A stretch of DNA of 64,000 nucleotides from Clostridium sp. Ade.TY (GTDB lineage: Bacteria > Bacillota > Clostridia > Clostridiales > Clostridiaceae), in assembly GCF_000498355.1 (NCBI RefSeq), contig NZ_AVSV01000029.1, positions 1 to 64,000 of the forward strand, in the 5' to 3' direction. Position numbers and translations under genes: made by a program. Shown one piece after another: positions 56,023-64,000 of this stretch (position 1 is its first letter; each line of letters starts with the position of its first letter). The notes beneath the pieces were generated by a model. It made no database searches. It saw nothing but the letters and a program-made list of their open reading frames with translations, and had not been told where the DNA came from.

Positions 56023-56680
56023 AATAAGAAATTTAACTATTAATTCTAAAGATAAAATTATTTTAAATAATATAAATTTGGATATTGAAAAAAATAAAAT
56101 AACAGTAATTTTAGGACCTTCAGGTGGTGGAAAAACTACTTTGCTTAAAACTATAAATAGAATGATAGATGAAGATAATTCACTTAAACAAGAAGGTTCA
56201 ATATTTTTAGATGATAAAGACATATCAAAAATGCCACTTCAAATGGTAAGAAAAGAAATTGGTATGGTTTTTCAAAATCCTACTCCATTTCCATTTTCAA
56301 TTTATAAAAATATGATTTATGGCCCAAAATACTTTGGCTTAAAAAATTTAAAAGAAATTGTTTATGAAAACTTGAAAAAAGTTTCTTTATATAATGAAAT
56401 TGAAGGTAACTTAAAGATGAATGCATTAAAACTTTCAGGTGGCCAAAAACAAAGATTATGCATAGCTAGAGCATTAACTGTAAATCCTAAAGTTTTATTA
56501 CTTGATGAACCTTGTTCTGCTCTAGATTATAAAAATGTTTTAAATATAGAAAATCTTTTAAAATCTTTAAAGAAAGATTATACGATAATAGTTGTAACTC
56601 ATAACTTAGATCAAGCTGAAAGAATTGCAGATAAAAAAATATATATTGAAGATGGTAAATTAATAAAAAAAGGACTGTAA
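56006..56680 (+). CDS. pstB: Phosphate ABC transporter ATP-binding protein PstB
   Basis: The 224-residue ATPase has Walker A GPSGGGKTTLLK, the PstB-typical Q-loop FQNPTPFPFSIYKNM, signature LSGGQKQRLCIARAL, Walker B VLLLDEPCSALD and the H-loop VTHNL. It is about 25 residues shorter than usual PstB. No phoU follows, which is unusual for a pst operon; the terminator begins at its stop codon. Confidence 0.9.
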   Translation: MNTLIKIRNLTINSKDKIILNNINLDIEKNKITVILGPSGGGKTTLLKTINRMIDEDNSLKQEGSIFLDDKDISKMPLQMVRKEIGMVFQNPTPFPFSIYKNMIYGPKYFGLKNLKEIVYENLKKVSLYNEIEGNLKMNALKLSGGQKQRLCIARALTVNPKVLLLDEPCSALDYKNVLNIENLLKSLKKDYTIIVVTHNLDQAERIADKKIYIEDGKLIKKGL

Positions 56681-56700
56681 TTTCATAATTACAGTCCTTT
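56668..56700. terminator. Bidirectional terminator (pst operon and DHA2 gene)
   Basis: AAAGGACTGTAATT, loop TCAT, AATTACAGTCCTTT. It overlaps the pstB stop. Confidence 0.85.
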
Positions 56701-56718
56701 AAAATATTTTAAAAACAA

Positions 56719-58146
56719 TTATTTATTAGCTAATCTTTTCTTTCTAAATCTTGTAGCACTAACTAAAACTCCGATAAAACATATTACTGCTGCAACTACA
56801 TAAACAAAATCTGTAGCGCTTATAAATACATGATCTTTTCCTTTAACATAGTTTGTAACAGTATATCCAAGCATACTACTCATTCTACTATATAAAAGAG
56901 TTGTTCCAAGTGTTACACCAAATATCATACCTAAGTTTCTAACTAAAGCATTTATACTACCTGCAATTCCAAGTTTATCTCTTTTTACTGTAGACATTAC
57001 AAGTGTATTATTTGGAGATTGGAACATTCCATTACCAATTCCCATTAAAACAGAATATATTCCAATAAGCCATAAAGGAGTTAATTCATGTACTGTTGAC
57101 ATAAATACAAAACTTAAAGCAAGCATAAATAGACCTATAAGAGCTATAAGTTCTGAACCAATTTTATCAGCTAAATTCCCACTTAAAGGTGATACAACTG
57201 ATAAAGTTATTGGATATATCATCATAAATAATCCTGCATAAAATGGTGTAAGATTTAATACATCTTGAAGATAAAATGGTAATAAAATTGTAAAGCAACT
57301 AATTGCTATAAATGATATAAATCCACAAAATACACTAATTGAAAATAAATTATTTTTAAATATACTTAAATCTAAAACTGGTGATTCTATTTTTAATTCT
57401 GTAACTATAAATAATATAAATGATATTATACTTATTAAGAATCCAATAATTATAGGAGTGCTTTTATATCCTAAGAATTGACCTTCTGTTAATGATAAAA
57501 CTATTGATATTATAAATATTGCAAAAAGAATAGTTCCTATTATATCAATTTTCTTATTCTTTTCTCCATTTTCTTTAGGTAATATTTTCATCGCTGCTAT
57601 AAATGCTATAATTCCAATTGGTACATTTATTAAAAATATATATTCCCATTTAAATGATACTATCATTCCGCCAAGTGCTGGACCAACCATTATTCCAAGT
57701 GCAACTGCTGCTCCAGATATTCCAACTGCTCTTCCTCTTCCACCTTTTGAAAAAGCGTCTGTTATTATACCAAGACTATTTGCCATAGTTATTGATGCTC
57801 CAATACCTTGGAAAACTCTTGATGCAACAAGTAAAGGTAATGTATGTGATAATCCACAAAGTAATGATCCTAAAGTAAATAAAAATATTCCACCTTTAAA
57901 AGTATTACATTTACCTTTTACATCCCCAAATCTTCCTCCAAGTAATATTAAACATGAAATTGCTATAAGATAACTTGTAACAATCCATTGAACAGAAGCC
58001 ATAGTTACACCTAAGTCTTCAGATATCATAGGAAGTGCCACGTTGACTATACTACTATCTAAACAGTTCATAAAAGTTACTGTTACTACGCATATAAGTA
58101 TTTTCCATCTATTGTCATGTAGAGCATTGTACGTGTTATTTTCCAT
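56719..58146 (-). CDS. MFS multidrug exporter, DHA2 family
   Basis: The 475-residue protein has 14 membrane segments, with MNCLDSSIVNVALPMISEDL (motif D1), LLGGRFGDVKGK (motif A) and VAVALGIMVGPALGGMI-like motif C (GAAVALGIMVGPALGG). It expels drugs or toxic organic compounds. No regulator gene is adjacent. This is a second DHA2 gene in the window, not closely similar to the one at 9886. Confidence 0.88.
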   Translation of the reverse strand: MENNTYNALHDNRWKILICVVTVTFMNCLDSSIVNVALPMISEDLGVTMASVQWIVTSYLIAISCLILLGGRFGDVKGKCNTFKGGIFLFTLGSLLCGLSHTLPLLVASRVFQGIGASITMANSLGIITDAFSKGGRGRAVGISGAAVALGIMVGPALGGMIVSFKWEYIFLINVPIGIIAFIAAMKILPKENGEKNKKIDIIGTILFAIFIISIVLSLTEGQFLGYKSTPIIIGFLISIISFILFIVTELKIESPVLDLSIFKNNLFSISVFCGFISFIAISCFTILLPFYLQDVLNLTPFYAGLFMMIYPITLSVVSPLSGNLADKIGSELIALIGLFMLALSFVFMSTVHELTPLWLIGIYSVLMGIGNGMFQSPNNTLVMSTVKRDKLGIAGSINALVRNLGMIFGVTLGTTLLYSRMSSMLGYTVTNYVKGKDHVFISATDFVYVVAAVICFIGVLVSATRFRKKRLANK

Positions 58147-58347
58147 TTTAATTCATCCTTTCTCATCTTTTGTTTAATTATTTTAAAACCATGAGAATAA
58201 TTATAATACAAATAATCAAGTAATTTCATAAGGCAAATTTTGCTTTAATACATAATTAAATCAAACTAAATTCTTTATACTTAAATATACTCTATATTAC
58301 TAATTAAAAATACAAACATTATTTATACAGATATAAAAATAAAAATA

Positions 58348-58378
58348 GAGTACCTTTAAACTTTATTTAAAGGTACTC
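58348..58378 (-). terminator. Terminator of the glycerophosphodiester operon
   Basis: On the minus strand GAGTACCTTTAAA, loop, TTTAAAGGTACTC, then T-run. Confidence 0.85.
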
Positions 58379-58418
58379 CATTTTTTATGTTAATATGATG
58401 TTCAACCAAAATTTAAAA

Positions 58419-59717
58419 TTATGATTGATGTACTACTTCTAAAACTTCTTCCTCTTCTTCTACAATAACTTTTTCTTGTTTTCTTTTATTGTATACTAAT
58501 TTGTAAAGTACTACACCACAAATTAATCCAGCAGCACATAATACTATCATTGATATAAATATTAACTTATATCCTGCAAGTCCTGGATGTTTATCAAGTA
58601 ATCCACCATAATATGAATTTATAAACATATCTGGAACATATCCAATAAATGAAACTATCCCTGCTGCAATACCAGTATATTCTCTTGGTACTCTAACTTC
58701 ATCAAGTGGTGCGAAGAATACCCCTTTCATTCCAAGTAAAACTATTGATAATACTAACATGTTTATTAATACTAATACTACAAATGAAGGTTTTCCTGGT
58801 ATTATTACATAAATTCCTGTAAATATAATTGATAATACAAATCCTATTATCATAAACTTAATTGTTGATTTCATCTTATCTGCAATTACACCAGCAATTG
58901 GTGGTGCAAATGCCATTATTACATAACTTCTAATTATTCCAATAAATGCTCCAACTGCTACTGACATTTTAAATACATCTGTAACAAATGGTGTTAAGAA
59001 TGCAAGTCCTGAAAATGCTGCATATGTTGTAAATACTAAAGCTGCTGCAAGCCATACTTCTGGCATTTTTATAACTTTTTTAATACCATGCATTATTGCG
59101 CCCCTAGCCTCTTTGTCTTTTTCTTGTTCTTCTTCTGAATCATCTAATAAGAAATAAGCTGCTATACCAATAACTATAAGAGTAACTGAGTAGAAAATTA
59201 TTATTGATCTTATTCCAAATACACCTTCACCAAGTTTTGCAAGCATTCCAAGTGCTATGAAAGATACTACTGTAGAAGCAACTCCTCTACCACCTTCTAA
59301 AAATCCAAACAATTTACCTTGTTCTGAGCTATCTCCAAGCATTCTAACTGCTTTAACCATTGTTGGCCAAAATGTAAATACAGTTGTTATTGCCCATGCC
59401 CCGTTTATAATCAAGCATACAGTATAGGAAGGAATTGTTGCATACCAAAAACCTAATGCACCAGTTGCAATTAATGAAAATGGTACTAATATTTTATAAG
59501 AAAACTTATCTGCTATAATTCCGCCTGGTATGTATAATAAGAAATTAACTATTCCATACATACTTGTTAAGAAACCCATTTGAAAGTTTGTTAAATGAAA
59601 AGCTTGTTGCATTGGTATGTAAAAAACTTCTCTTAAATATGGTAGTCTATAAATTACTCCTCCACCAGCACATAGAACTAAAAGAGTAATCCACTTTTTC
59701 ACATTATTATTTTTCAT
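58419..59717 (-). CDS. MFS transporter (organophosphate-type, likely glycerophosphodiester uptake)
   Basis: The 432-residue protein has 12 membrane segments, with an N-terminal half FLTSMYGIVNFLLYIPGGIIADKFSYK and NGAWAITTVFTFWPTMVKAVRML resembling the GlpT/UhpT branch of the MFS. A cytoplasmic loop rich in Glu and Lys (LLDDSEEEQEKDKE) joins the halves. Directly upstream (100 bp) is a glycerophosphodiester phosphodiesterase gene in the same orientation, so the likely substrate is a glycerophosphodiester or its product. An AAACGTTT palindrome lies between. Confidence 0.8.
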   Translation of the reverse strand: MKNNNVKKWITLLVLCAGGGVIYRLPYLREVFYIPMQQAFHLTNFQMGFLTSMYGIVNFLLYIPGGIIADKFSYKILVPFSLIATGALGFWYATIPSYTVCLIINGAWAITTVFTFWPTMVKAVRMLGDSSEQGKLFGFLEGGRGVASTVVSFIALGMLAKLGEGVFGIRSIIIFYSVTLIVIGIAAYFLLDDSEEEQEKDKEARGAIMHGIKKVIKMPEVWLAAALVFTTYAAFSGLAFLTPFVTDVFKMSVAVGAFIGIIRSYVIMAFAPPIAGVIADKMKSTIKFMIIGFVLSIIFTGIYVIIPGKPSFVVLVLINMLVLSIVLLGMKGVFFAPLDEVRVPREYTGIAAGIVSFIGYVPDMFINSYYGGLLDKHPGLAGYKLIFISMIVLCAAGLICGVVLYKLVYNKRKQEKVIVEEEEEVLEVVHQS

Positions 59718-59765
59718 TTGTTCCTCATCCCCTTTTTTAGTCTGTCAAAATTATTACCACAGTTT

Positions 59766-59779
59766 TACAAACGTTTACT
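59766..59779. promoter_or_regulatory. cre-like palindrome before the MFS gene
   Basis: TACAAACGTTTACT has an exact AAACGTTT core and matches 11 of 14 cre positions. Weak. Confidence 0.35.
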
Positions 59780-59817
59780 CTAAATACCAATTTAAAGTAA
59801 AGTGAATTTAAAACACA

Positions 59818-60540
59818 CTATAATAACTCGTTTAATATGTTACAGTAATCTGTTATTATCATATCTACATTTAAATCAATCATTTTTTGCATATCTTCTT
59901 TTTTATCTACTGTATAAACATTAACTTGTAAAAGGTTATCATGTGCCTTTTCTACAATTTCTTTTGTTATACTGTTGAATTCTGGATGAAGTGCATTAGC
60001 TCCTACCATTTGACCATAGTTATATGGTTCGTATATACAATCCCAGTAAAGTAGTCCTGTTTTTATTTTTCTATTTAATCTTATACATTTTCTTATTGAA
60101 TAGTGATCGAATGAAGAAACTATTATTCTATCTTCCATTCCATACTTTTCTATCATTTCATAAAGCTTTTCTTCAATACCTTCATAATGAATTATACTAT
60201 TTTTAATTTCTATATTTATAAATTTATCATTAGTCTTCATGAAATCTAAAAATTCTTCAAGTGTTGGAATTTTAAGTCCTTTAAATTCTTCTCCAAATTT
60301 AATTCCTGCATCTAAAGTTCTTAATTCTTCAAGTGTAAAATCTTTTATAAATCCTGAACCATTAGTTGTTCTATCAACTTCTTCATCATGACATACAACT
60401 AACTTGTTATCTCTTGTTAAATGTACATCCATTTCAATTCCATCACATCCAGCTTCTATAGCTTTTTCAAAAGCTAACATTGTGTTCTCTGGATATAATC
60501 CACTTAATCCTCTGTGTGCTATATTTAATGTCTTTCCCAT
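59818..60540 (-). CDS. Glycerophosphodiester phosphodiesterase (UgpQ-like, cytoplasmic)
   Basis: The 240-residue enzyme hydrolyses glycerophosphodiesters to glycerol 3-phosphate and an alcohol. The family motifs are IAHRGLSGLYPENT (His9, Arg10, Glu18), EMDVHLTRDNKLVVCHDEEVDRTT with the metal-binding Glu and His, and VNVYTVDK. No signal peptide, so it works in the cell on imported substrate. The MFS transporter follows. Confidence 0.9.
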   Translation of the reverse strand: MGKTLNIAHRGLSGLYPENTMLAFEKAIEAGCDGIEMDVHLTRDNKLVVCHDEEVDRTTNGSGFIKDFTLEELRTLDAGIKFGEEFKGLKIPTLEEFLDFMKTNDKFINIEIKNSIIHYEGIEEKLYEMIEKYGMEDRIIVSSFDHYSIRKCIRLNRKIKTGLLYWDCIYEPYNYGQMVGANALHPEFNSITKEIVEKAHDNLLQVNVYTVDKKEDMQKMIDLNVDMIITDYCNILNELL

Positions 60541-60670
60541 AAGTATTTCCTCCTATACTTTACCTTTATGCTTATATATTTGAAGTTTAATAGCTTCCAT
60601 ATCTGCTTTATATTTTAGGATATGTTAAATATAAATATTTAATTAAACCCAAAACTATATATTTTAAAAA

Positions 60671-61348
60671 TTATACATTTTCTACATCGCAAGATATTAT
60701 ATTACCTATGCCACACAATTCCTTGCTTATATTTGATGTAGTATTATTAGTTTTCGTCTTTAATACAAATTCTAAAATATAAATACTTTTATCACTTTCC
60801 TTAATCTTATCTGTTTTCAATCTTGAAATTGTATAATCTTCTTTAGCTAATGTATCCATAAGCTTCTTATCTGGTGTACTTGATAACTTTAAAGTTATAT
60901 CAAAAGCCTTACAGCAATGTAATCTGTTAATCTTCTGAAGTACTTGAAGAACTATAAGTACCATAATGCTTGAAAAAATTCCAACTAAGTACATTCCTGC
61001 ACCAACTGAAAGTCCTATTGCCGCAGTTGTCCATATTCCTGCTGCTGTAGTTAATCCCTTAACTATTTTCTTTTCTAAAAATATGGTTCCAGCACCTAGA
61101 AAACTTACTCCACTAACTACTTGAGATGCTATTCTACTTGGATCTAATTTTACTGACTGCAAAGCAAGTAAATCATAAAATCCATATTTTGAAACTATCA
61201 TGAATAAAGCACTTCCAATTCCAACTAAAAAGTGGGTTCTAAAACCTGCTTCTTTAGAATTCATTTCTCTTTCAAAACCAATAGCACCAGCTAAAATACC
61301 AGCTAATATTAGCCTTAAAAAAATTTTTAATACATCTTGAATTAACAT
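60671..61348 (-). CDS. MgtC/SapB family membrane protein
   Basis: The 225-residue protein has four or five N-terminal helices with the family pattern GAIGFEREMNSKEAGFRTHFLVGIGSALF (about 21-49), then GVSFLGAGTIF and GLTTAAGIWTTAAIGLSVG. A C-terminal ACT-like domain follows (about 145-225). MgtC-type proteins are linked to magnesium limitation and modulation of ATP synthase. Here the leader has a hairpin with a T-rich tail, suggesting attenuation. Confidence 0.88.
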   Translation of the reverse strand: MLIQDVLKIFLRLILAGILAGAIGFEREMNSKEAGFRTHFLVGIGSALFMIVSKYGFYDLLALQSVKLDPSRIASQVVSGVSFLGAGTIFLEKKIVKGLTTAAGIWTTAAIGLSVGAGMYLVGIFSSIMVLIVLQVLQKINRLHCCKAFDITLKLSSTPDKKLMDTLAKEDYTISRLKTDKIKESDKSIYILEFVLKTKTNNTTSNISKELCGIGNIISCDVENV

Positions 61349-61386
61349 TTTTCTCTCCTTAAATTATTGTTCCTAAAAATAAATAA

Positions 61387-61425
61387 AGTCCCACCTAAAA
61401 TTATTTAAAAATTTTAAGTAGAACC
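61387..61425 (-). promoter_or_regulatory. Attenuator-like hairpin in the mgtC leader
   Basis: On the minus strand GGTTCTACTTAAAATT pairs with AATTTTAGGTGGGACT through Watson-Crick and G-U pairs, and is followed by TTATTTATTTTT. It lies about 40 bp before the start. No M-box sequence is seen. The stretch 61426-61718 holds nothing else recognised. Confidence 0.5.
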
Positions 61426-61718
61426 TCTCTAAAACTCTCTCTGTCTAACTCACTCTTTTTAATGTACAAATTGGATAACTTCTTCACAATTCAAATTGTA
61501 TCACCCATTGAAAACATTTTCAAAAATAAATTTTTATCTATTTATTTAAAATTTATCTTATATTATTTATTTTTATCATGATTTTTTAATTATTTTTAAT
61601 AATTATTAAAAATATATTGGTATTTTATGTTTAATTTTGTATTTTAAATACATATTTTATAATTTTATTTAGTCTCATTTTATTTAGTTAATAAAATATT
61701 TGGATAATTTATGCAATA

Positions 61719-61777
61719 TTACTTCATCTATCGTAGTAATTGTGGTATTATATAATTACTACGACAGATAAAGTAAT
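61719..61777. promoter_or_regulatory. Long inverted repeat before the PadR gene (putative operator)
   Basis: Arms 61719-61741 and 61755-61777 match at 21 of 23 positions, with the core TCGTAGTAAT. The 13-bp centre holds a -10-like TATTATATAAT. This fits PadR binding over its own promoter. Confidence 0.65.
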
Positions 61778-61808
61778 TTTATTTTGCTAAAGAAGGAGGT
61801 TTTATTAT

Positions 61809-62138
61809 TTGATTAGTAGCGATGTTATGCGTGGATATAATGACACTATTATTTTAAATATACTTTTAGATGGTGATTCATATGGTTATGAAATTTCAAA
61901 AAAAATCCGTGCTATAACAAATGATAAATACATTATAAAAGAAACAACTTTATACTCAGCCTTTACTAGACTTGAAAAAAAAGGACTAATTATTTCTTTT
62001 CAAGGTAATGAAACATTTGGTAAGAAACGAACTTATTATAAAATCACTGATAAAGGAATATCTTACTATAAAGAAAAATGTAAAGAATGGATTTTAACTA
62101 AAGAAGTTGTGAATAAATTTATAAGGGAGATTGATTAA
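61809..62138 (+). CDS. PadR family regulator
   Basis: The 109-residue winged-helix protein has the PadR core GYNDTIILNILLDGDSYGYEISKKI, KETTLYSAFTRLEKKGLI and the wing GKKRTYYKITDKGISYY. The start is a TTG, 9 bases after AGAAGGAGG. A near-perfect 23-bp inverted repeat precedes it. The next gene starts 2 bp after its stop. Confidence 0.9.
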   Translation: MISSDVMRGYNDTIILNILLDGDSYGYEISKKIRAITNDKYIIKETTLYSAFTRLEKKGLIISFQGNETFGKKRTYYKITDKGISYYKEKCKEWILTKEVVNKFIREID

Positions 62139-62140
62139 TT

Positions 62141-63124
62141 ATGGAAACTATAAAAAATTATTTAGATAATATGTTTAAAGCATTACCTAAAACTTCTGAA
62201 CTTTCAAAACTTAAAAGTGATCTTTTATGTAATATGGAAGATAAATATAATGATTTAAAAGCTTCAGGTAAATCTGAAAATGAAGCAATAGGAATTGTTA
62301 TATCTGAATTTGGAAATATTGATGAAATTATTGAAGAACTTGATATAAAAATAAATTCTGATGATAATTTTAATAATACTAATAATATAAATAATGATTC
62401 TAAGTTTAATATTATTACATTAGAGGACTGTACTGAATTTTTAAAAGAAAAGAAAAAAGCTTCACGCCTTGTAGGTATAGGGGTTTTCCTTTGTATTATA
62501 AGTGGTGCATTTTCAGCATTAATTTCTGGGCTTTTTGAAAAAAATCTTAGTTTAGTCGGTACTATGTCAATAGCTCCAGTTTTTGTTTTAGTAGTTATTG
62601 CAATTGGTTTATTTATATATGCAAATAGTAGACTTCAAAAATATGATTTCATTAAAAATGGTAAATTTAATTTATCAAATGAAACAGAAAATTATATAGA
62701 TTCAGAATATAAAACTTTAAAAAATAATTCTACTAGAGCAAAAATTATATCAATATCTTTATTTGTTATATCTCCTTTATGTGTTATTATTGCTGAAACA
62801 ATAAGTGAAACTTTTGAAAATACTTTTGGACCTTTCTTTTTATTGCTTTTAGTTGCTATAGGTGTATTTATTTTAATTAATGTAAGTGGAACAATTGATG
62901 GATGTAAAATGCTTCTTAAAATTAATGATTATAGCATTAAATCTCGTAAAAAAAATAAAACTATTAGTGCTGTTTCATCAATAGTTTGGCCTATTGCAGT
63001 GTGTATCTTCTTATTTTCAGGCTTCGTTTTTGATCTTTGGCATATTGCTTGGATAGTATTCCCTATAACAGTTTTACTCTTTGCTGCATTTTCAGGCGCT
63101 TATAATATCATTAAAGATAAATAA
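62141..63124 (+). CDS. Membrane protein with permease-prefix (DUF1700-like) domain
   Basis: The 327-residue protein has a helical N-terminus with IKNYLDNMFKALPKTSELSKL and the DUF1700/permease-prefix block LKASGKSENEAIGIVISEFGNIDEII (about 37-65). About six membrane segments follow from residue 110. It is translationally coupled to the PadR gene and likely is its target. The function is unknown. Confidence 0.8.
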   Translation: METIKNYLDNMFKALPKTSELSKLKSDLLCNMEDKYNDLKASGKSENEAIGIVISEFGNIDEIIEELDIKINSDDNFNNTNNINNDSKFNIITLEDCTEFLKEKKKASRLVGIGVFLCIISGAFSALISGLFEKNLSLVGTMSIAPVFVLVVIAIGLFIYANSRLQKYDFIKNGKFNLSNETENYIDSEYKTLKNNSTRAKIISISLFVISPLCVIIAETISETFENTFGPFFLLLLVAIGVFILINVSGTIDGCKMLLKINDYSIKSRKKNKTISAVSSIVWPIAVCIFLFSGFVFDLWHIAWIVFPITVLLFAAFSGAYNIIKDK

Positions 63125-63138
63125 AATTAAATATAAAA

Positions 63139-63170
63139 ATAATGCATAATATTTTTACTATGCATTATTT
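63139..63170 (+). terminator. Terminator of the PadR/DUF1700 unit
   Basis: AATAATGCATA, loop, TATGCATTATT, then TTTTCT. The gap 63171-63338 holds nothing recognised. Confidence 0.8.
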
Positions 63171-63338
63171 TTTCTATTTTTAAATCTTTTAATGATTTTA
63201 TCTTTACCCTTACCTTTATAAATCTTATATACATTAATTTTTATCATTTATTATATTAATTATAACATCAAAGGAAATAGTTTTTGAATATTTATTTATA
63301 TATATTAATTTAGTTACATTAAGAATAATTTAATTACA

Positions 63339-63385
63339 AAAAGTAATAGTTAGTAGTTTAAAGCTTATCTACTAACTATTACTTT
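63339..63385 (-). terminator. Terminator of the hxlR-like gene
   Basis: AAAGTAATAGTTAGTAG, loop, CTACTAACTATTACTTT. T-rich on the minus strand, about 70 bp past the gene. Confidence 0.65.
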
Positions 63386-63453
63386 TAATTATATATATTT
63401 ATTTTAAATCTATCCATCTTTACTGTATTTAAATTATTTTTATTAAATAAAAC

Positions 63454-63786
63454 TTAGTTTTCGCACATTAAATTGCAATTGCTCCAATTAATCATCTTTT
63501 CCATAATAGGTAGTAATGCTAGTCCTGAATCGCTTAAATAATATGTAGATTCAACCGTATTATTAATTGTCTTTTTTTCATTAATTATAATATTATTATT
63601 AATTAATAAATCTAATTGTTGTATAAGCATCTTCTTACTGCAACCTTTAATATTTCTAAGTAGCTCTCCAAATCTTATTCTTTCTTCTTGCATACTCCAA
63701 ATTATTTCTGCAACCCACTTTTTCCCTAATATATTTGATAAAGCTTCAACAGGACAATCATATATCATTTCATCTACACTATACAT
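63454..63786 (-). CDS. HxlR family transcriptional regulator
   Basis: The 110-residue winged-helix protein has the HxlR pattern CPVEALSNILGKKWVAEIIWSM (with the conserved Cys11), RFGELLRNIKGCSKKMLIQQLDLL and the wing STYYLSDSGLALLPIM. HxlR proteins often sense electrophiles or redox stress through this Cys. The partial disulfide reductase upstream is in the same orientation, 110 bp away. Confidence 0.9.
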   Translation of the reverse strand: MYSVDEMIYDCPVEALSNILGKKWVAEIIWSMQEERIRFGELLRNIKGCSKKMLIQQLDLLINNNIIINEKKTINNTVESTYYLSDSGLALLPIMEKMINWSNCNLMCEN

Positions 63787-63896
63787 TAAACTACCTCCAA
63801 TAGAAATATAATCTAGCTATTGTTTTTTATAATTATACTATAAAGATTAACTATATTAATATATTTACTTTATAAAATTCAAAATATATTTTCACT

Positions 63897-64000
63897 TTAT
63901 ATTAATGAAAATAAATCATTTAATGCTTCGCTCATAGTAGGATGAGTAAATATATTATCTCTTAAAAATGTGTAGTCTTCATCTGCTTTCATAACTGTAC
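63897..64000 (-). CDS. Partial FAD-dependent disulfide oxidoreductase (C-terminus)
   Basis: Only the last 33 residues are in the window. They end IFTHPTMSEALNDLFSLI, which matches the C-terminal HPTxSE dimerisation and active-site region of pyridine nucleotide-disulfide reductases (mercuric reductase and dihydrolipoamide dehydrogenase type). The gene runs off the right edge. Confidence 0.8.
   Translation of the reverse strand, partial: TVMKADEDYTFLRDNIFTHPTMSEALNDLFSLI

Noticed and set aside
61387-61500. Magnesium M-box riboswitch before mgtC
   Set aside because: The conserved GUUAGGUGAGGCUC-type core is absent; only a hairpin with a T-rich tail can be supported.

Overview
The window is a very AT-rich, densely coded stretch of a Firmicute chromosome, most likely Clostridium sensu stricto. 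The signs are strong GGAGG-type ribosome binding sites, frequent TTG/GTG starts, short intergenic gaps closed by U-tailed hairpins, an ATP-cone-less anaerobic ribonucleotide reductase, an HsmRA haem pair, a SigI/RsgI pair, DUF1659/DUF2922 proteins and a sortase-anchored glycosidase. There are no rRNA or tRNA genes, no CRISPR array, no transposase and no phage module. It reads as ordinary chromosome with many small self-regulated operons.

Layout. 1-5.8 kb: duplicated PepSY protein, orphan ribulokinase, SigI-RsgI operon, TauE/DsrE sulfur-type pair. 5.9-12.5 kb: three-gene ABC-2 exporter, two SdpI-like proteins, LmrA-type TetR regulator with a DHA2 drug exporter, two small ORFs. 12.6-20.5 kb: DexB-like alpha-glucosidase, an OhrR/MBL/glutathione peroxidase peroxide cassette lying between two copies of a 91-bp repeat, alpha/beta hydrolase, nrdD-nrdG, CPBP protease. 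20.7-24.4 kb: small kinase-like protein, ArsR-NifX pair, YcgQ/YcgR-type permease with Fur-type dyads, 48-aa HTH-like peptide. 24.4-30 kb: tandem GH13 proteins, one apparently inactive, and membrane-anchored proteins of unknown function. 30-36.6 kb: CarD regulator, undecaprenyl-PP phosphatase, small conserved proteins, HsmRA, MBL hydrolase, CoA-transferase with an attenuator-like leader. 36.6-44.2 kb: BrnQ, two nucleotidyltransferases, ABC-2 exporter, kinase, acetyltransferase, small genes. 44.2-50 kb: TetR with MacB-like ABC exporter, polysaccharide deacetylase, DsbA-like protein, PadR pair. 50-64 kb: cell-wall-anchored GH63 glucosidase, pstSCAB, DHA2 exporter, glycerophosphodiester uptake and cleavage pair, MgtC, PadR/DUF1700 pair, HxlR, and the tail of a flavin disulfide reductase.

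Regulation is unusually legible. Three near-identical promoter-like elements link the PepSY gene to the sigI operon. A shared 22-bp element links ohrR to gpx. LmrA-like boxes flank the drug exporter locus. Long palindromes precede arsR, hsmR, the YcgR permease, the MacB-like exporter and a PadR gene. Two leaders (CoA-transferase, MgtC) hold U-tailed hairpins that could act as attenuators.

The observations most worth following are the GH13 protein that has lost all of its catalytic motifs beside an intact paralogue, the three-copy SigI-type promoter, the CoA-transferase leader, and the peroxide cassette set between duplicated hydrolase tails. No single unmistakably new defence or biosynthetic system is visible. 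All family assignments are from motif reading without database searches.
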